Assembly (NCBI GenBank): GCA_004352715.1
Contig: SCFE01000003.1
Location: 2,392,685 to 2,456,684 of the forward strand
Direction: 5' to 3'
From: Hofstenia miamia
Taxonomy: Eukaryota > Xenacoelomorpha > Acoela
DNA: 64,000 nucleotides
Shown: positions 46,520-57,910 of the stretch, piece after piece
How the letters are laid out: the number at the start of each line of letters is the position of its first letter
Numbering within the stretch: the stretch's first letter is position 1
The notes under the pieces: generated by a model
The model's database searches: none
Seen by the model: only the letters and a program-made list of their open reading frames with translations
Told to the model about the DNA's origin: nothing
Position numbers and translations under genes: made by a program

Positions 46520-47645
46520 TTACCCACCTATAATTCCAATAATTCTATATGATTTTTCTTCATGGCAAATAGATGTAAACGCGCTTGAAAAGAAAATGTA
46601 TTATAGAGCACATACATAATTAGTTCTGAAAACTAAATCTTTTATACTGAATTCGAAAAGATTAGCACAAACAACATATAACTCTAGCATGACCAACATT
46701 ACCTTGAAACAGTGACTTAACCCATTAATATACGTTCTTTATATTTTTATTGATTGAACCAAGCCAAATGCCCCAAAAAAATCACTGAAAAGCTTCCAAA
46801 AAAAGAATCAGCCTTTTTATGAAGTGACAAAACGTGTTGATAAACCTGCTAGAAACGGGTTTATAAAATTATACTTCTCAGTGAAATATACAAATACTTA
46901 ATTAGGTTTTTGATGTAAACTATATTGATAGTTTTATTACTGTTTAAGTATCTATGTATATTAACACACTAGCAGGTTTTCTTGTTTGGTCAAAATGTTT
47001 CAGTTAAATAACACTCAGCTACGGACATAACGGGCCTGTTTTTATAGTTATGGGATACGGGCACGGGCCCTTACCTAGCATATAACTTTAATAAACAAGA
47101 ATATAGCGATTAGTTGTCAATTACGATGTTTATAATCCAGATTGCTAATCATTTTCAAAGTGGCAAATGACTAGTTATAAATATAACTGCGCAGTTTTTC
47201 AGCATCTGATTATGCTACTGATTTCAGTTAATCTTGTTATAAAATGTATTGTCAAGTGCCTTGAACATAAATATATGTGCCTCTTACGGATTGATTATAA
47301 GCTATTCTTGATTGGCATTTTTGTTTATTAAAGTTATTAGTTATAATTACAAAATTCATGTTTACAATATTACATGTATTACAATACATTTATTTAAACG
47401 ATTACAAATAAAATAAACAAAATCCAACAAAATGTCTAGGTTTACCCTCAGTAGGCAAAACAGCTTATTTCGAGAGAAATGAAAAATGAATCTTAAGCAT
47501 CTTATAATATAAATTAGTTAAACTGGCCAAAGTGAATGTGATTAAGATAGAAATCTTAAGAACAAAGTAAAGTATTTTGAATTTTTTATCCTCAAAATTC
47601 TGGTAAAACAACGCATCTCGACATACGTCGTTCTGATATTTTCAG
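46520..47645. other. No recognisable gene
   Basis: AT-rich sequence between the mariner and the P-superfamily element; nothing recognised. Confidence 0.45.
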
Positions 47646-47792
47646 CCATCAAACAGTGCCTCCTATAGTAACAGGCCGGGAAGCACTTTGATGCGTTCAT
47701 AAAAGTGAGGGCTATTTCTGATTGGATAATAATTCTCGGGACGAACCCTCATCAATTGCAAATGTAAAACATTACTATTACTAGTGTTTAAA

Positions 47793-49268
47793 ATGCCCCG
47801 CACGTGTGCAGCTGTGCATTACTCAACAAATTATCACAAGCATGGAAAACAATACACGTCCGTTTACCGCCTTCCAACAAATAAAATAATTCGCAATGAG
47901 TGGATTAAGAACCTAAAAAGAGATCTTTTTCAGCTCACCCTGAATGGTGGTGAAAAGCACTTTAGTTCTTCACAATTTACTACTGTTTCTGAAACTAAGT
48001 AAACTTTGGGTAAGCCTCTTAAAGGAAGAAAGTTGCGTATCAGTGCTGTTCCTACAGTTTTTAATAAATATCCTTCTGATTTAAGAGTAAAACTGTCTAC
48101 AGAGAGAAACCCTGTTATTCAAACTATACAAGAAAAAGATAAAGAAATTTTAAATTAGTTTTCTGCAAATGATGTATTAACACCTGAAAAAATTGTCGGC
48201 TTCAACAGGCTAGAATATTATTCACTCAGAAAAAAAGTATATAATTCCATTAAATTTATTAAACTTGATAGTAAAGGTATGCTGGTTGAACCTTCCTTTG
48301 AAATTAACTTGACAAACTCTGAAATTAAATTGGTTGTTGGATCCATGAAAATTCCAAGTGATAAATATAAACACTTAGTTTCTAATGGTAAACTATCTAC
48401 ATTTTCACAATTTGAAAACATTTTCGCATTTACATTTCTATTTTTTGGGAAATCGTTTAAAACTGGTTGAAAGTGAAAGTTCTGACAATTAAAATGATGT
48501 GAAAACATTTTGTTCATTCATTAACGAGCAGTTAGACATTTCAAATTTAAAACCAAACCTTCACAAATATTCTAATGAGTGTATTTTAAATTATTTTATG
48601 TTATATGCAAAAAGTCAAAGTTGTTATGAATTTCTTAGAACCCTACTGAAAATACCAAAAGTGCACCATTTACGTGGTTAGGAGTTGACTAAATGTTGAA
48701 ACCTGTGTAAAAATCTGTTAAAGCCCTTATTTAAAAACAGTTTTATTATATTCATTTACTGGACATATTATCGATTGATGAAATTTACGTTGATGAGAAC
48801 TTTTCCTATAAAGGCGGGAGAATGTTTGGCACTGCTGAAAATGAGACATTTTAAAAAAAATGAGTCCGATGTTATAACAGCGAATACGTTATTGACATTT
48901 ATGATCTAGGGAGTGCTTCCACTCTCGTACTGAAGTTTTATCATTAACATTATGTAAGAAGCTTAAAGAAGCTTAAAGGAAATCAACTGCTATCTATTAC
49001 AATCAGTGTTTTAAAAGTTTTGCATGAACTCGATGGTTTTGTCAAAGTTATGATTACAAAAATAATCAATATCATTTTCGGGAATTATCTAAATTTTCTG
49101 ATTCAAAAAATGTAGGCGTTATCCAACTTCGGGACAGCAGTGAGTATAAGTTTTTCCTATGTAATGACATTTACTTAAATGTGTACGAACAGGCTTGCAA
49201 AGAATGTTATATGTTCTCTTATCCTAACCAGCTATCTACTTTATGTAAAATTTTCATACATTCGGCAA

Positions 49269-49271
<3 letters not shown>
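47793..49271 (+). pseudogene. P-element/THAP9-like transposase, N-terminal half
   Basis: Opens with ATG 47793 in a THAP-like DNA-binding domain: MPRTCAAVHYSTNYHKHGK, VYRLPTNKIIRNEWIKNLKR, then EKHFSSSQF. Two zinc ligands of the C2CH set appear lost: the second Cys is Tyr (CAAVHYS) and the Cys of the final CxxH is Gly (GGEKHF). After a stop at 48000-48002 come decayed core pieces: FSANDVLTPEKI, LHKYSNECILNYFMLYAKS (the start of the P-type catalytic core), SQSCYEFLRTLLKIP and SIDEIYVDENFSYKGGRM with likely catalytic acidic residues. Several stops interrupt it. The protein breaks off at the TAA tract beginning at 49272. Confidence 0.72.

Positions 49272-49314
<43 letters not shown>
49272..49314. 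repeat. (TAA)n tract at the left edge of the R2-like element
   Basis: About 14 AAT/TAA units directly precede the 5' end of the R2-like element. A matching tract lies at its 3' end (52931-52960). Confidence 0.95.
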
Positions 49315-49315
<1 letters not shown>

Positions 49316-49512
49316 GCAACTGTGATCGTGGTTAGCAAACTGGATGACTTAGCTCACAGGGCAGGAAGCACTCTAAAGCCTCTTGGTTGGCAACTTCCTA
49401 GGACAAGGGCAGTCCAAAATGAAAGCTCATGGGGCAGGAAGGTCTCTTAAGCCTTGGTTGGCAACTTCCTAGGAGAATGTGAGTCCAAAATCAAACACAA
49501 AAAATAACACTG

Positions 49513-52500
49513 ATGAAAAGTCATGATAGAGCAAAGGCCCTCAGTCCCCGGCAGGCCTTCAATGGTCAGAGGGTGCTAAGAATCTCCGGACAACAGGCGG
49601 ACTCCACAATCGGGAGTGTGGACTCGAGAAGTGGCAGTATAGGATCCACACAGACCAATGGACAACGGCATAAGTGGACAGATGAGCAGAACAGGACAGC
49701 ATTGGAGTGTTACAGAAGAAGCAGGCCAGATGAGAGGGGTTACAGGAAGAGAATGTTGGAAGAATGGAGGAAGGCAAGAACGGGATTAGAAGTTACAGAG
49801 CAGAGGCTTGCAGGGCAAGTGAGAAAGTTACAGTTGGATGAGAGTAGGGGGAAAAAGAGAGTTGAACAGGCTAAGCAAAGGGAAGATGAAGTGATAGATG
49901 AAGTGATAGATGTTGAGACAGAAGTGGCAGAAGCAGCAGAACCAGGAGATGCAGAAACTGAAGCAGCAATCAAGGAAAAGATGAAGGAAGAAATAGGGTT
50001 GCCAGTTCCAAGAGGAGTTAAGAGAAGTAAGCTAGCAGTAGAGACGGCAAAAGTCAATAAAGTGTTGGAGAGGATAGTTGTAAGGAGTGTTACAGAAGTA
50101 AATAGCTTAGTATATGCAGGTGCATGTGAGGTGCTGAAGAATGTAGGCATGGAAATGAAGAAGAAAAGGCGACAAGAAGATAAGGGAGACAGAAAGCCAG
50201 CATGGGAAAGAAGAATTGAGAATAAAGTGGCAAAAATTAGGCAGCAAATAGGGAAGATCAGGACAAGTAAGGCAGTGCAGGACAGGTGCAGGGTAGGTAA
50301 GGGGAAGACTATAGAAACTGCAAGAGAAGAGCTTAAGCAGAGATTAGTTGCAGAAGCTGAGAAACTGAGAAAGTATAGGGCAAGGGCAAAGCAGGCAAGA
50401 GACAATATGAAGTTTGAGACCCAAGAAGGAAGATTCTACAAAGAACTAGATGCAGGAGGAAAGGCTACAGCTAAAGCAGGTGAAGACGCAGTAAGGTTCT
50501 GGGAGAATATATGGGGAAGTGCAGGACCAGAGATAGAGAGTGTACAGATGCAGAAAGAAGTCAGGCAAGAAGAAGAAGTAATCACAACTGTAAGGCTGAA
50601 GGAGGCTCTAAAGAAGATGAAGAACTGGAAGGCGCCAGGCAGAGATGAGGTACATGGGTATTGGCTGAAGAAGTTCACAAGTGTTCATGAGAGACTAGCA
50701 GCAGCATTGGAGGAGTGTGTGGTGAGTGGGTGTCCAGAGTGGATGGTAGTGGGGAGGACATTTCTGATACAGAAGGACCCAAAGAAAGGTAGTGAGGCAA
50801 CCAATAACATGTCTGCCAACAACGTGGAAATTGCTAACTTCAGTGATTTCAAATAGGCTGGCATGAGGCTGGCATGTTACTTAGAACAGAATAGGTTGAT
50901 ACCAGAGGAGCAGAAGGGATGTAGGACGAAGACAAGAGGATGCAAAGATCACCAGGCGAGTGGTGGAGAATTGTAGAAGAAGGAAGACAAACTTGGCAAT
51001 GGCTTGGATAGACTACAGGAAGCCTATGACAGCATATCACATAAGTGGGTATTGAAGACGTTANNNNNNNNNNNNNNNNNNNNNNNNNNNNNNNNNNNNN
51101 NNNNNNNNNNNNNNNNNNNNNNNNNNNNNNNNNNNNNNNNNNNNNNNNNNNNNNNNNNNNNNNNNNNNNNNNNNNNNNNNNNNNNNNNNNNNNNNNNNNN
51201 NNNNNNNNNNNNNNNNNNNNNNNNNNNNNNNNNNNNNNNNNNNNNNNNNNNNNNNNNNNNNNNNNNNNNNNNNNNNNNNNNNNNNNNNNNNNNNNNNNNN
51301 NNNNNNNNNNNNNNNNNNNNNNNNNNNNNNNNNNNNNNNNNNNNNNNNNNNNNNNNNNNNNNNNNNNNNNNNNNNNNNNNNNNNNNNNNNNNNNNNNNNN
51401 NNNNNNNNNNNNNNNNNNNNNNNNNNNNNNNNNNNNNNNNNNNNNNNNNNNNNNNNNNNNNNNNNNNNNNNNNNNNNNNNNAGAAGAAGGAAGACAAACT
51501 TGGCAATGGCATGGATAGACTACAGGAAGGCATATGACAGCATATCACATAGGTGGGTATTGAGGACAATGGAGTTTTACAGAAATGGGTTGACTTTCTA
51601 GAGAGGGAGATGGGAAAGTGGCAGACTGAGATAGATGGGCATAGGTTGAGGTTTAGACGGGGTATATTCCAGGGAGACAGCTTAGGGCCACTACTGTTTC
51701 TAGTTAGCTTAATACCTATCAAAGAAAAGTTAAAAGAGACAGGCATAGGGTATAGGATGGAGAAGAATGGTAGAGCAGTGAGTCACCTGTGGTACATGGA
51801 CGACCTGAAGATGTATGCTAGTTCAAGGAAGATGTTGCAGAAGCAAGTGGAGACATTGGAGAATGCAAGCAGAGATTCAGGGTTGGAGTTTGGATTAGGA
51901 AAGTGTGCAGCAGTGACAATGACTAGAGGCAAGTGTGTGGATGGGAGGGTTTGAGGACAAGCAGAGAGGATAAGATTGAGGAAGTCAAATAGGGGTACAA
52001 GTACTTAGGTGTGATAGAGTAAGATAGAAAAGATCACGAGGAAATGAAGATTAGGCTAAGGAAAGAATACAAGAGGAGAGTAAGGAAGGTACTACAGAAG
52101 TCAGCATTGAATGGGCAGAACAGCATAAAGGCAATGCATGGAGAATACTGGAGGAACACAGAAACGTGTGACAGCGAAGAGAGCAACAAGTGGTTAAAGA
52201 AGGCAGGACTGAAGAGAGAAACAGAAGCACTGATAATGGCAACACAGGAGCAAGCAATAAGAACAAACTGGGTGAAGAAACATATAGACAGAAGAGTAGA
52301 AGTAAGGGATAAGTGTAGGTTATGTAAGAAAGAGGCGGAGAAAGTAGATCATCTGATAGCAGGGTGTGAGAAGTTGGCCCAGAATGAGTATAAGTTCAGG
52401 CATGACAAGATGAGAAGAATGGTACACTGGAGTTTGAGCAGGCAGCATGGGTTAGAAGCAGGAGACAAGTGGTATGAGCACAAGCCAGAGGGCATAATAG

Positions 52501-52718
52501 ACAATGAGAAGGTTAAGATACTGTGGGACTTCAACATACAGACAAGCAAGGTGATAGAAGCACAAAGGCCAGACATAGTAGTGGTAGACAAAGAGAAAAG
52601 ATTGGGAACAGTGATAGATATAGCACTACCAAGTGACAGGAATGTAGAAAACAAAGAGAAAGAGAAGTTAGACAAGTACAGGGAGTTGGCAGAGGAAATA
52701 GAAAGACTTGGAAGTTAA
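49513..52718 (+). pseudogene. R2-like ORF: Myb-like region, reverse transcriptase, zinc finger, endonuclease (broken)
   Basis: From ATG 49513 a 447-codon frame encodes a Myb-like segment (KWTDEQNRTALECYRRSRP), a long Lys/Glu-rich coiled-coil region and the first RT blocks (LKKMKNWKAPGRDEVHGYW). It ends at a shift near 50856. The RT continues with MAWIDYRKAYDSI (motif A), GIFQGDSLGPLLF and WYMDDLKMYA (YxDD catalytic motif) at 51482-51830. The frame stops at 51952, then 52044-52718 encodes a CCHC finger (CRLCKKEAEKVDHLIAGC) and a restriction-like endonuclease: RPD followed after 14 residues by Asp, then ALPSDRNVE. A gap (51064-51481) and duplicated ends around it mean the two halves may derive from different copies. 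Confidence 0.8.
51064..51481. other. 418-base assembly gap inside the R2-like element
   Basis: The last 88 bases before the gap (from 50976, agaagaaggaagacaaactt) reappear with several differences right after it (from 51482). The halves therefore overlap rather than leaving missing sequence, or come from two different copies or alleles. Confidence 0.8.
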
Positions 52719-52929
52719 AGAAGGTTGAAGTAGGAGCACTAGGAGCAGTGAGTAAAAAGCATAAGAGATACTTGGAGAAGTTGGGAGTACCAAAGTGGGG
52801 AGGAGCAGTAGCACAGAAGGCAGCATTGTTAGGAACAGCTAGAGTCCTGAGGAAAGCTCTCAGACTCCCTGGGAACTGGTGAGTTGCCCGAGCTGAGAGG
52901 AATACCAGCATGAAGCTGTGCGAAGTAAG

Positions 52930-52930
<1 letters not shown>

Positions 52931-52960
<30 letters not shown>
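52931..52960. repeat. (TAA)n tract between the R2-like 3' end and the antisense LINE 3' end
   Basis: About ten AAT units. On the minus strand this is an (ATT)n tail directly following GGCTAAATAAAGGCATTC, the 3' end of the LINE at 52961-55500. Confidence 0.95.
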
Positions 52961-52962
<2 letters not shown>

Positions 52963-55500
52963 ATGCCTTTATTTAGCCGCTGAAGGCATACACTACACAA
53001 AAATAAAAACAAGTCAAGTTTAACGGAAGTGAGGACACGAGGACAGTCACAGGAGATGAAATAGTAGCAAATGGAAGAGTAGGCGAAGTTGGAGAAGGGC
53101 TCAGCAAAGAGGAAAGACATCAAAGATTTCTTGAAGCTCGGTGACGGGAAAAAAATCAATCGCTGTTGGAGGGTGAACAGTGAAGATGTAATTAGCAGCA
53201 GTACAAGCACAATTGAAAAACGAGAGAAGGGTGCGATGCTTCTTGGAAAAACGAATGGAGAAAGTGACAACATCATCAGAATGAGTGAAGCGGGAATTAG
53301 AGAACTTAATGAACTCAAAAGGATCAAGATCCAATTTGCGAATGAGCAGTCGATTGAACAGGAGGAGATCACAGGCATGGAAGTAGAGTGACAGCGGGAG
53401 AGATCCATTTGAAGGCACGCTTCTGGAAACATTCCATAGAGTTGAGCAAAGAACGGGAAGGTCACCAACAGGGAGATGCATAGAGAAGAATGGAGCGAGG
53501 AATGGACTTGAACAAAGAGAGTTTCACAGCAGCCGCGGAATTAAAGAGAACATTGCGGAAGAGGGCAAAGAGTGAGGAATTAGCTTTGCGGAGACATAAG
53601 GATACATGACCAGACCAATTTAAGTTATCAGCAAGATGAACTCCAAGATGAGTATGATGAGGGGGAAGTTCACAGGAAGAGGAAGATCAGAAGGGGAGAT
53701 ACAGAAAAGGAAATACCACATGTCTTGCTTGGGCTAAAATCAAGATGGTTAACAGAAGACCAAGTAGACAAAAGCTCAAGATCAGAGGTAATATTGGAGG
53801 CAAAAGAACTACCAAAGTTCAAAATCGCGGTGTCATCAACGTACATTAGACAGGATGAGTTGAGGACAGATTGAGGGAGGTCGTTGATAGCAATGAGAAG
53901 AAAACGGCAAACACAGAGCCTTGATGAGCACCACTAGAGGCAAGAGTAGGGGACGATTGGACAGGTAAGAATGGAAATGTCAAGAAAGATAAAGCAACCA
54001 GGAACATTACGATCAGAGTGGAAATAGCAGTTTTCAATCAAAGTGAGCAAGTTAGTGATGGTAGAACGACCCGGAAGGTAGCTATGCTGAGAAGCGGAGA
54101 AGAGGTGACGAATTTTAGGAAACAATGAAAACGAGACGCTCAAAGATGATTGAAAGCTGAGAAAGAATAGCTATTGGATGATAAGAGACTTGAGAGGAGG
54201 GAAGGCGATTGGATTTTAATAGTGGAGAGATCCAAGATGTTTTCCAGAGAGGCGGAAAACGTTTAGAGGAGCAAATGTAGGGAAAGAGATGCTTTAAATG
54301 GATGGAAAGAGTTGAGAAAGTTTCATGGATAAAAAAGGATGGGACGCCATCAGGAAGGCAAGGACCAGACAACTTGCAGGACTTAAGCATGAGAGAAATA
54401 TCATGGGCGTTGAAGACGATTTCACAGAGGTGAATCAGCGGGGAGGTGGCAGGAGGATCAGGACAGAGTGAGACAGGATCAGAAAAATTCGAGGAGAAAT
54501 AGGAATTGAACAGATCAGCTTTCTCCAGATCCGAGTAAGCAGAAAGATGGTTCTAATGTAAGCTGGGGAGGTCAGGTTTGGAATGCATGGAACGCAAGAA
54601 AGCATAAGAGTCTTGAAGAGATCAGGATGAGAAGCTGGACAACTGAGAAATTTTGTCGAGTTCCATGAAGTTGATGACGTCTTCGGTGAGAGAAGAGAAT
54701 TTCGAAGAATCAGAAGGACTGTAATGGCGTTTGAAAGATTCCAGTTTATTCAAAGAGTGTACAGTAAGGGATAAGGAATAGAAAGGGAGAGAATTACGCT
54801 TTTTTCCGACGACGAGGAACAAAGGATGAAATAACTTGGTGAAGGAAAGTGTATCAGTCATCAGGAGAGAAAGAGTCATTAAAAATGTCGAATGAAGAAG
54901 AGAGAGCAGCATTTAGAGATACAAAGTCACTGTTAGATCGAGCATATTGAGGAGTGGCAGGACAACCAGATGGGTAATAGAATTGACAGACAGGCTGAAG
55001 AGAACAAATGAGCGATCAGACAGTTCGACCTGAACAGGGATCACAGAGGTGTCAAAAATACGATCAGGGTCAGAGCACAAAACCAAGTCAAGGAGAGAGG
55101 AGTGGGAAGTAGGAGAAAATACCAATTGTTCAAGAGAGCAGGAAGCAAAAATATCCAGAACAGCGGATTCATAAACGCCATTAGTGTCAAGTGCATTCTA
55201 ACAAACATTAGGGAGGTTGAAGTTACCATAGATGAGGAGATTAGGAGGGGTGTGAAATCCAAGTTGACTCAAGCATGGATGAAAAATTAGCAAGGGAAAT
55301 ACGAAAAAGACTGCTGGTAGGAGCATTGTAAACACAGAGAAGAGAAACAATGTGATCACCGAGAACAACAGCACAACCGCAACAGAAATCAAAGGAAAAA
55401 GACTCAAAGGAGAGGGGGTGGATGTCAAGGTTAGAGTGATGAGAAGCAATCAGAACACCACCATGACGACCACTAGAGCGATCCATACGACAGATAACTT
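52961..55500 (-). pseudogene. 5'-truncated APE-type LINE, antisense, decayed
   Basis: Read right to left it starts inside the AP-endonuclease (SSGRHGGVLIAS, LLIYGNFNLPNV, SPTSHSSLLDLVLCSDPDR). It continues through RT blocks (PDGVPSFFIHETF, RFPPLWKTSWISPLLKS, SYHPIAILSQLSIIFERL, QHSYLPGRSTITNLL, then CFIFLDIS as the motif A relic) and the C-terminal region. It ends with AATAAAGGCATTC and an (ATT)n tail. Several frameshifts and substitutions (for example LDIS without the KAFD that should follow) show decay. It belongs to the CR1/jockey-like APE group, exact clade unsettled. The right border at about 55500 adjoins the resumed P-element coding sequence. Confidence 0.7.
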
Positions 55501-56030
55501 TAATGAAAAAGAGAGGATATTTAAAATTTCAAATAAATTTGAAAAGCAACAAGTTTTACCAGTTGTTGGCATTTTGTTTAGCCGCAATAAATAAATACAT
55601 AAGTGAAGGAAAAGATGGCGGAACTTATAAATTTGTTGAAGTATTTGTAAACTTCTGGAAAATAGTCAATGTTAAAACAATTACCCATGGAATTCAGAAA
55701 AGAAACATCTACAAAAAGCCTACAAAAAGGAGATTGCGAACAACTATACACGTTTCTAGAATGGAGTAGTGAATGGAAAATCCGTAAATGTAGACGGTTT
55801 TCAATCAAAACTTTTAGTGCATTTCAAAACACAGTACAATCATTTGAATTGTTTGAATTATTGTTATCATATGATTTTGTGTTATTGGGGAAGTCTCAAA
55901 CTGACCCTTTAGAAAAGTGCTTTGGGTTTTATAGGCAGCTTAATGGGAGCAGGTACAATTATATAGTTCTGGACGTCTTAGAAGCTGCAAAGTCTTTTAA
56001 AAAAACAATGAGTATGTTCATTTTATAAAC
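55500..56030 (+). pseudogene. P-element/THAP9-like transposase, C-terminal half
   Basis: Frames at 55503-55769 and 55669-56028 overlap by a shift. Together they give FVNFWKIVNVKTITHGIQKR, DCEQLYTFLEWSSEWK, KTFSAFQNTVQSFELFE, FVLLGKSQTDPLEKCFGFYR and GSRYNYIVLDVLEAAK. The motif LGKxQTDPLExxFGxYRQ is diagnostic for the C-terminal region of P-superfamily transposases. It is the continuation of 47793-49271 on the same strand, and the right terminal repeat follows at about 56578-56644. Confidence 0.8.
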
Positions 56031-56652
56031 ACATGGTCTAAGAACAGTAGTACAGCATCACTCCAATTACTCACGACCGCAGATTTTTACTCCGATGGAG
56101 TGGATTTATTGGAGTTGCCAATTAGAATGAAGTAGTGTATTTTGTTAGAGGATACATACAAAGATTTCGAAACGAAAAGTGTGATCTTTGTTTTTTCGAC
56201 CAACTAAAGATCAAGGTGGTTTTTGTCACCCCTCTTCAAAATTGTTTGATTTTTATTTATATATTGTCAAAATATTTATTTCTTTGACAAACAATAATGT
56301 ATCTTTTAACCAAGAGTCATTCCAATCGATCATTTTACAGATCCTGTAAGAAAATGTGCTATTCGAATTTTGTTACTACGATATTATCAGAATTCTTTCA
56401 AATTTTTGCTTTAATAGTTATTGTAAGCTATTAAATGACATTGTTAGTATTAACAAACAATCCCCTTGTAAAAAACTTTCCAAAATTAAGTAAAGCTATA
56501 GTGTTTCATATAGTTTATTCAATTTAGACAGTAAAATAATCTTTAGATAGTCGTTAGGTGTTTGAATCAAATTATTACTCAAAAGCCCTCACTTTCTATT
56601 TAAGTGTTGATGCGCTTCCAGGCCTATTACAATAGGAGGCGCTGCCGTCAAA

Positions 56653-57611
56653 TAATAATTTCGGATTAAGAAAGTAAAAGATAGAGACATCTTATAAAAA
56701 TTCACAAATTATTATTCTGTGCAGTAATAACATGAAAGTAAAATATTCATTCGTCATAGAAAACATGAGATAGTAATTTATATTATTGAAATGATTTTTT
56801 AACTAAACAATGTATTCATCCAAGATTATTATAAAATATTATAAAATTATACATCATAACACAAGAACGACCTCAGATTTATATTCAACATAGTATCATA
56901 AATTATTAGCAAAGGCAATTGGTTTTGACTTCCCAAAATTCCATGCATTCTGCGCTTCATACAGCTGCAATGACAAACACATCATACATATTCAATCAAT
57001 GTCTTTTTATACAGCAAAATATACTAATTCTTATATATATACATATTAAGAATTTAAGTTGTGATACTTTAACATCATTTTTCTCAAACTATGATTTTTA
57101 CGAGATACGCTGCTTTGCCTGCCACGGATAGAGTTATGGATGTTACTATATTTTAACAAGTCTAAGTATATATTATATAGTTAAAATAGTCATTTAGAAG
57201 GCACTAGTAATCCTGGTTTGATGTTACCCATATATTTAAACGTATTTAAACCCCGATTAAACGTATCAATAAAATCATTCCCATTAGAAGTTCATATAAG
57301 GATAACTCACAGATGTATGCGTAGCCCTTACATTATTAATAAATGCAATAAAAACAGTATACATTTTCTGAAATACTAAAAAACTGTTAACTTTTTTACT
57401 CTGAAGTTATAAGAAAATGTCTTCACTATCTAAAAACTTTCTAACATTCTCATCATTATGAAGAATACAATGTTCAGCTATTGTAGCTCAATGGGTCTAT
57501 TTTTGCATTTGGAACAACGAAAAAACTCCGCAGTACTGGATATCTACACAATAACGGATTTCTACACAGTATTCGATTTATGATCACTACTTTTACCAAT
57601 GTTAATCTTGT
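56653..57611. other. No recognisable gene
   Basis: AT-rich intergenic sequence upstream of the two short hAT elements; nothing recognised. Confidence 0.5.
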
Positions 57612-57619
57612 ATTATGAC

Positions 57620-57902
57620 CAGGGTTTCGAGACGAGTTCAAATTACTCGAACTGAGTTCGAGTTTTTACGTTTCAAATTCGAATTAGAGTATTTTCCGAG
57701 TTCGATCGAGTTTGTCTCTAATTCCGAGTCTTTTAAGGTAAAAAACATTTATTTTACAATAATTCTAAGCTAAAGTAGTAAAGAAATTGAAAATATTTTT
57801 ACGGTATTTTCGATCGAGTTCGAGTTTTGATGATTTCTCTTTCGAGTTTTGCGAACTTACTCGAGTTCGAGTTCTTGACATTCCGAGCATTCAAAAACCC
57901 TG
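57620..57902. mobile_element. Non-autonomous hAT element, GAGTTCGAG-rich (283 bp)
   Basis: Ends CAGGGTTT and AAACCCTG, with many internal CGAGTTCGAGTT motifs near both ends. It is flanked by ATTATGAC at 57612-57619 and 57903-57910, a perfect 8-bp target duplication that fits the hAT preference nTnnnnAn. Confidence 0.85.
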
Positions 57903-57910
57903 ATTATGAC

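Larger units (their letters stand above)
49315..52930 (+). mobile_element. R2-like non-LTR retrotransposon with restriction-like endonuclease
   Basis: The 5' untranslated region holds two diverged tandem copies of a unit of about 70 bases (cagggcaggaag / ggggcaggaag, each with ttggttggcaacttcctagga). One long coding region follows. The 3' end reads CCAGCATGAAGCTGTG and then runs into TAA repeats. TAA tracts on both sides suggest insertion into a TAA microsatellite, a habit I recall for the Dong/R4 branch of such elements. The 3' terminus recurs inverted at 4733 and 3245. Confidence 0.75.
47654..56644 (+). mobile_element. P-superfamily (THAP9-like) DNA transposon, split by nested retrotransposons
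   Basis: The left terminus CAGTGCCTCCTATAGTAACA pairs with the reverse complement of the right terminus, CAGCGCCTCCTATTGTAATA. The similarity continues for about 65 bases through GGCCxGGAAGC and AAAGTGAGGGCT. Flanks CCATCAAA (47646-47653) and CCGTCAAA (56645-56652) form an 8-bp target duplication with one change, as expected for P elements. The N-terminal transposase half lies at 47793-49271 and the C-terminal half at about 55500-56030; between them sit 6.2 kb of later retrotransposon insertions. Without those the element would be about 2.8 kb. Confidence 0.85.

Noticed and set aside
46714-46735. TTAACCCATTAA, similar to the piggyBac-type terminus at 23418
   Set aside because: Only one end is present and the match stops after 12 bases, so a chance match in AT-rich DNA is likely.
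52531-53468. Overlapping open frames on the minus strand at 52531-52911 and 52860-53468
   Set aside because: The first is the antisense of the R2-like coding region. The second runs from the LINE C-terminus through the microsatellite into the R2-like 3' end and is not a gene of its own.
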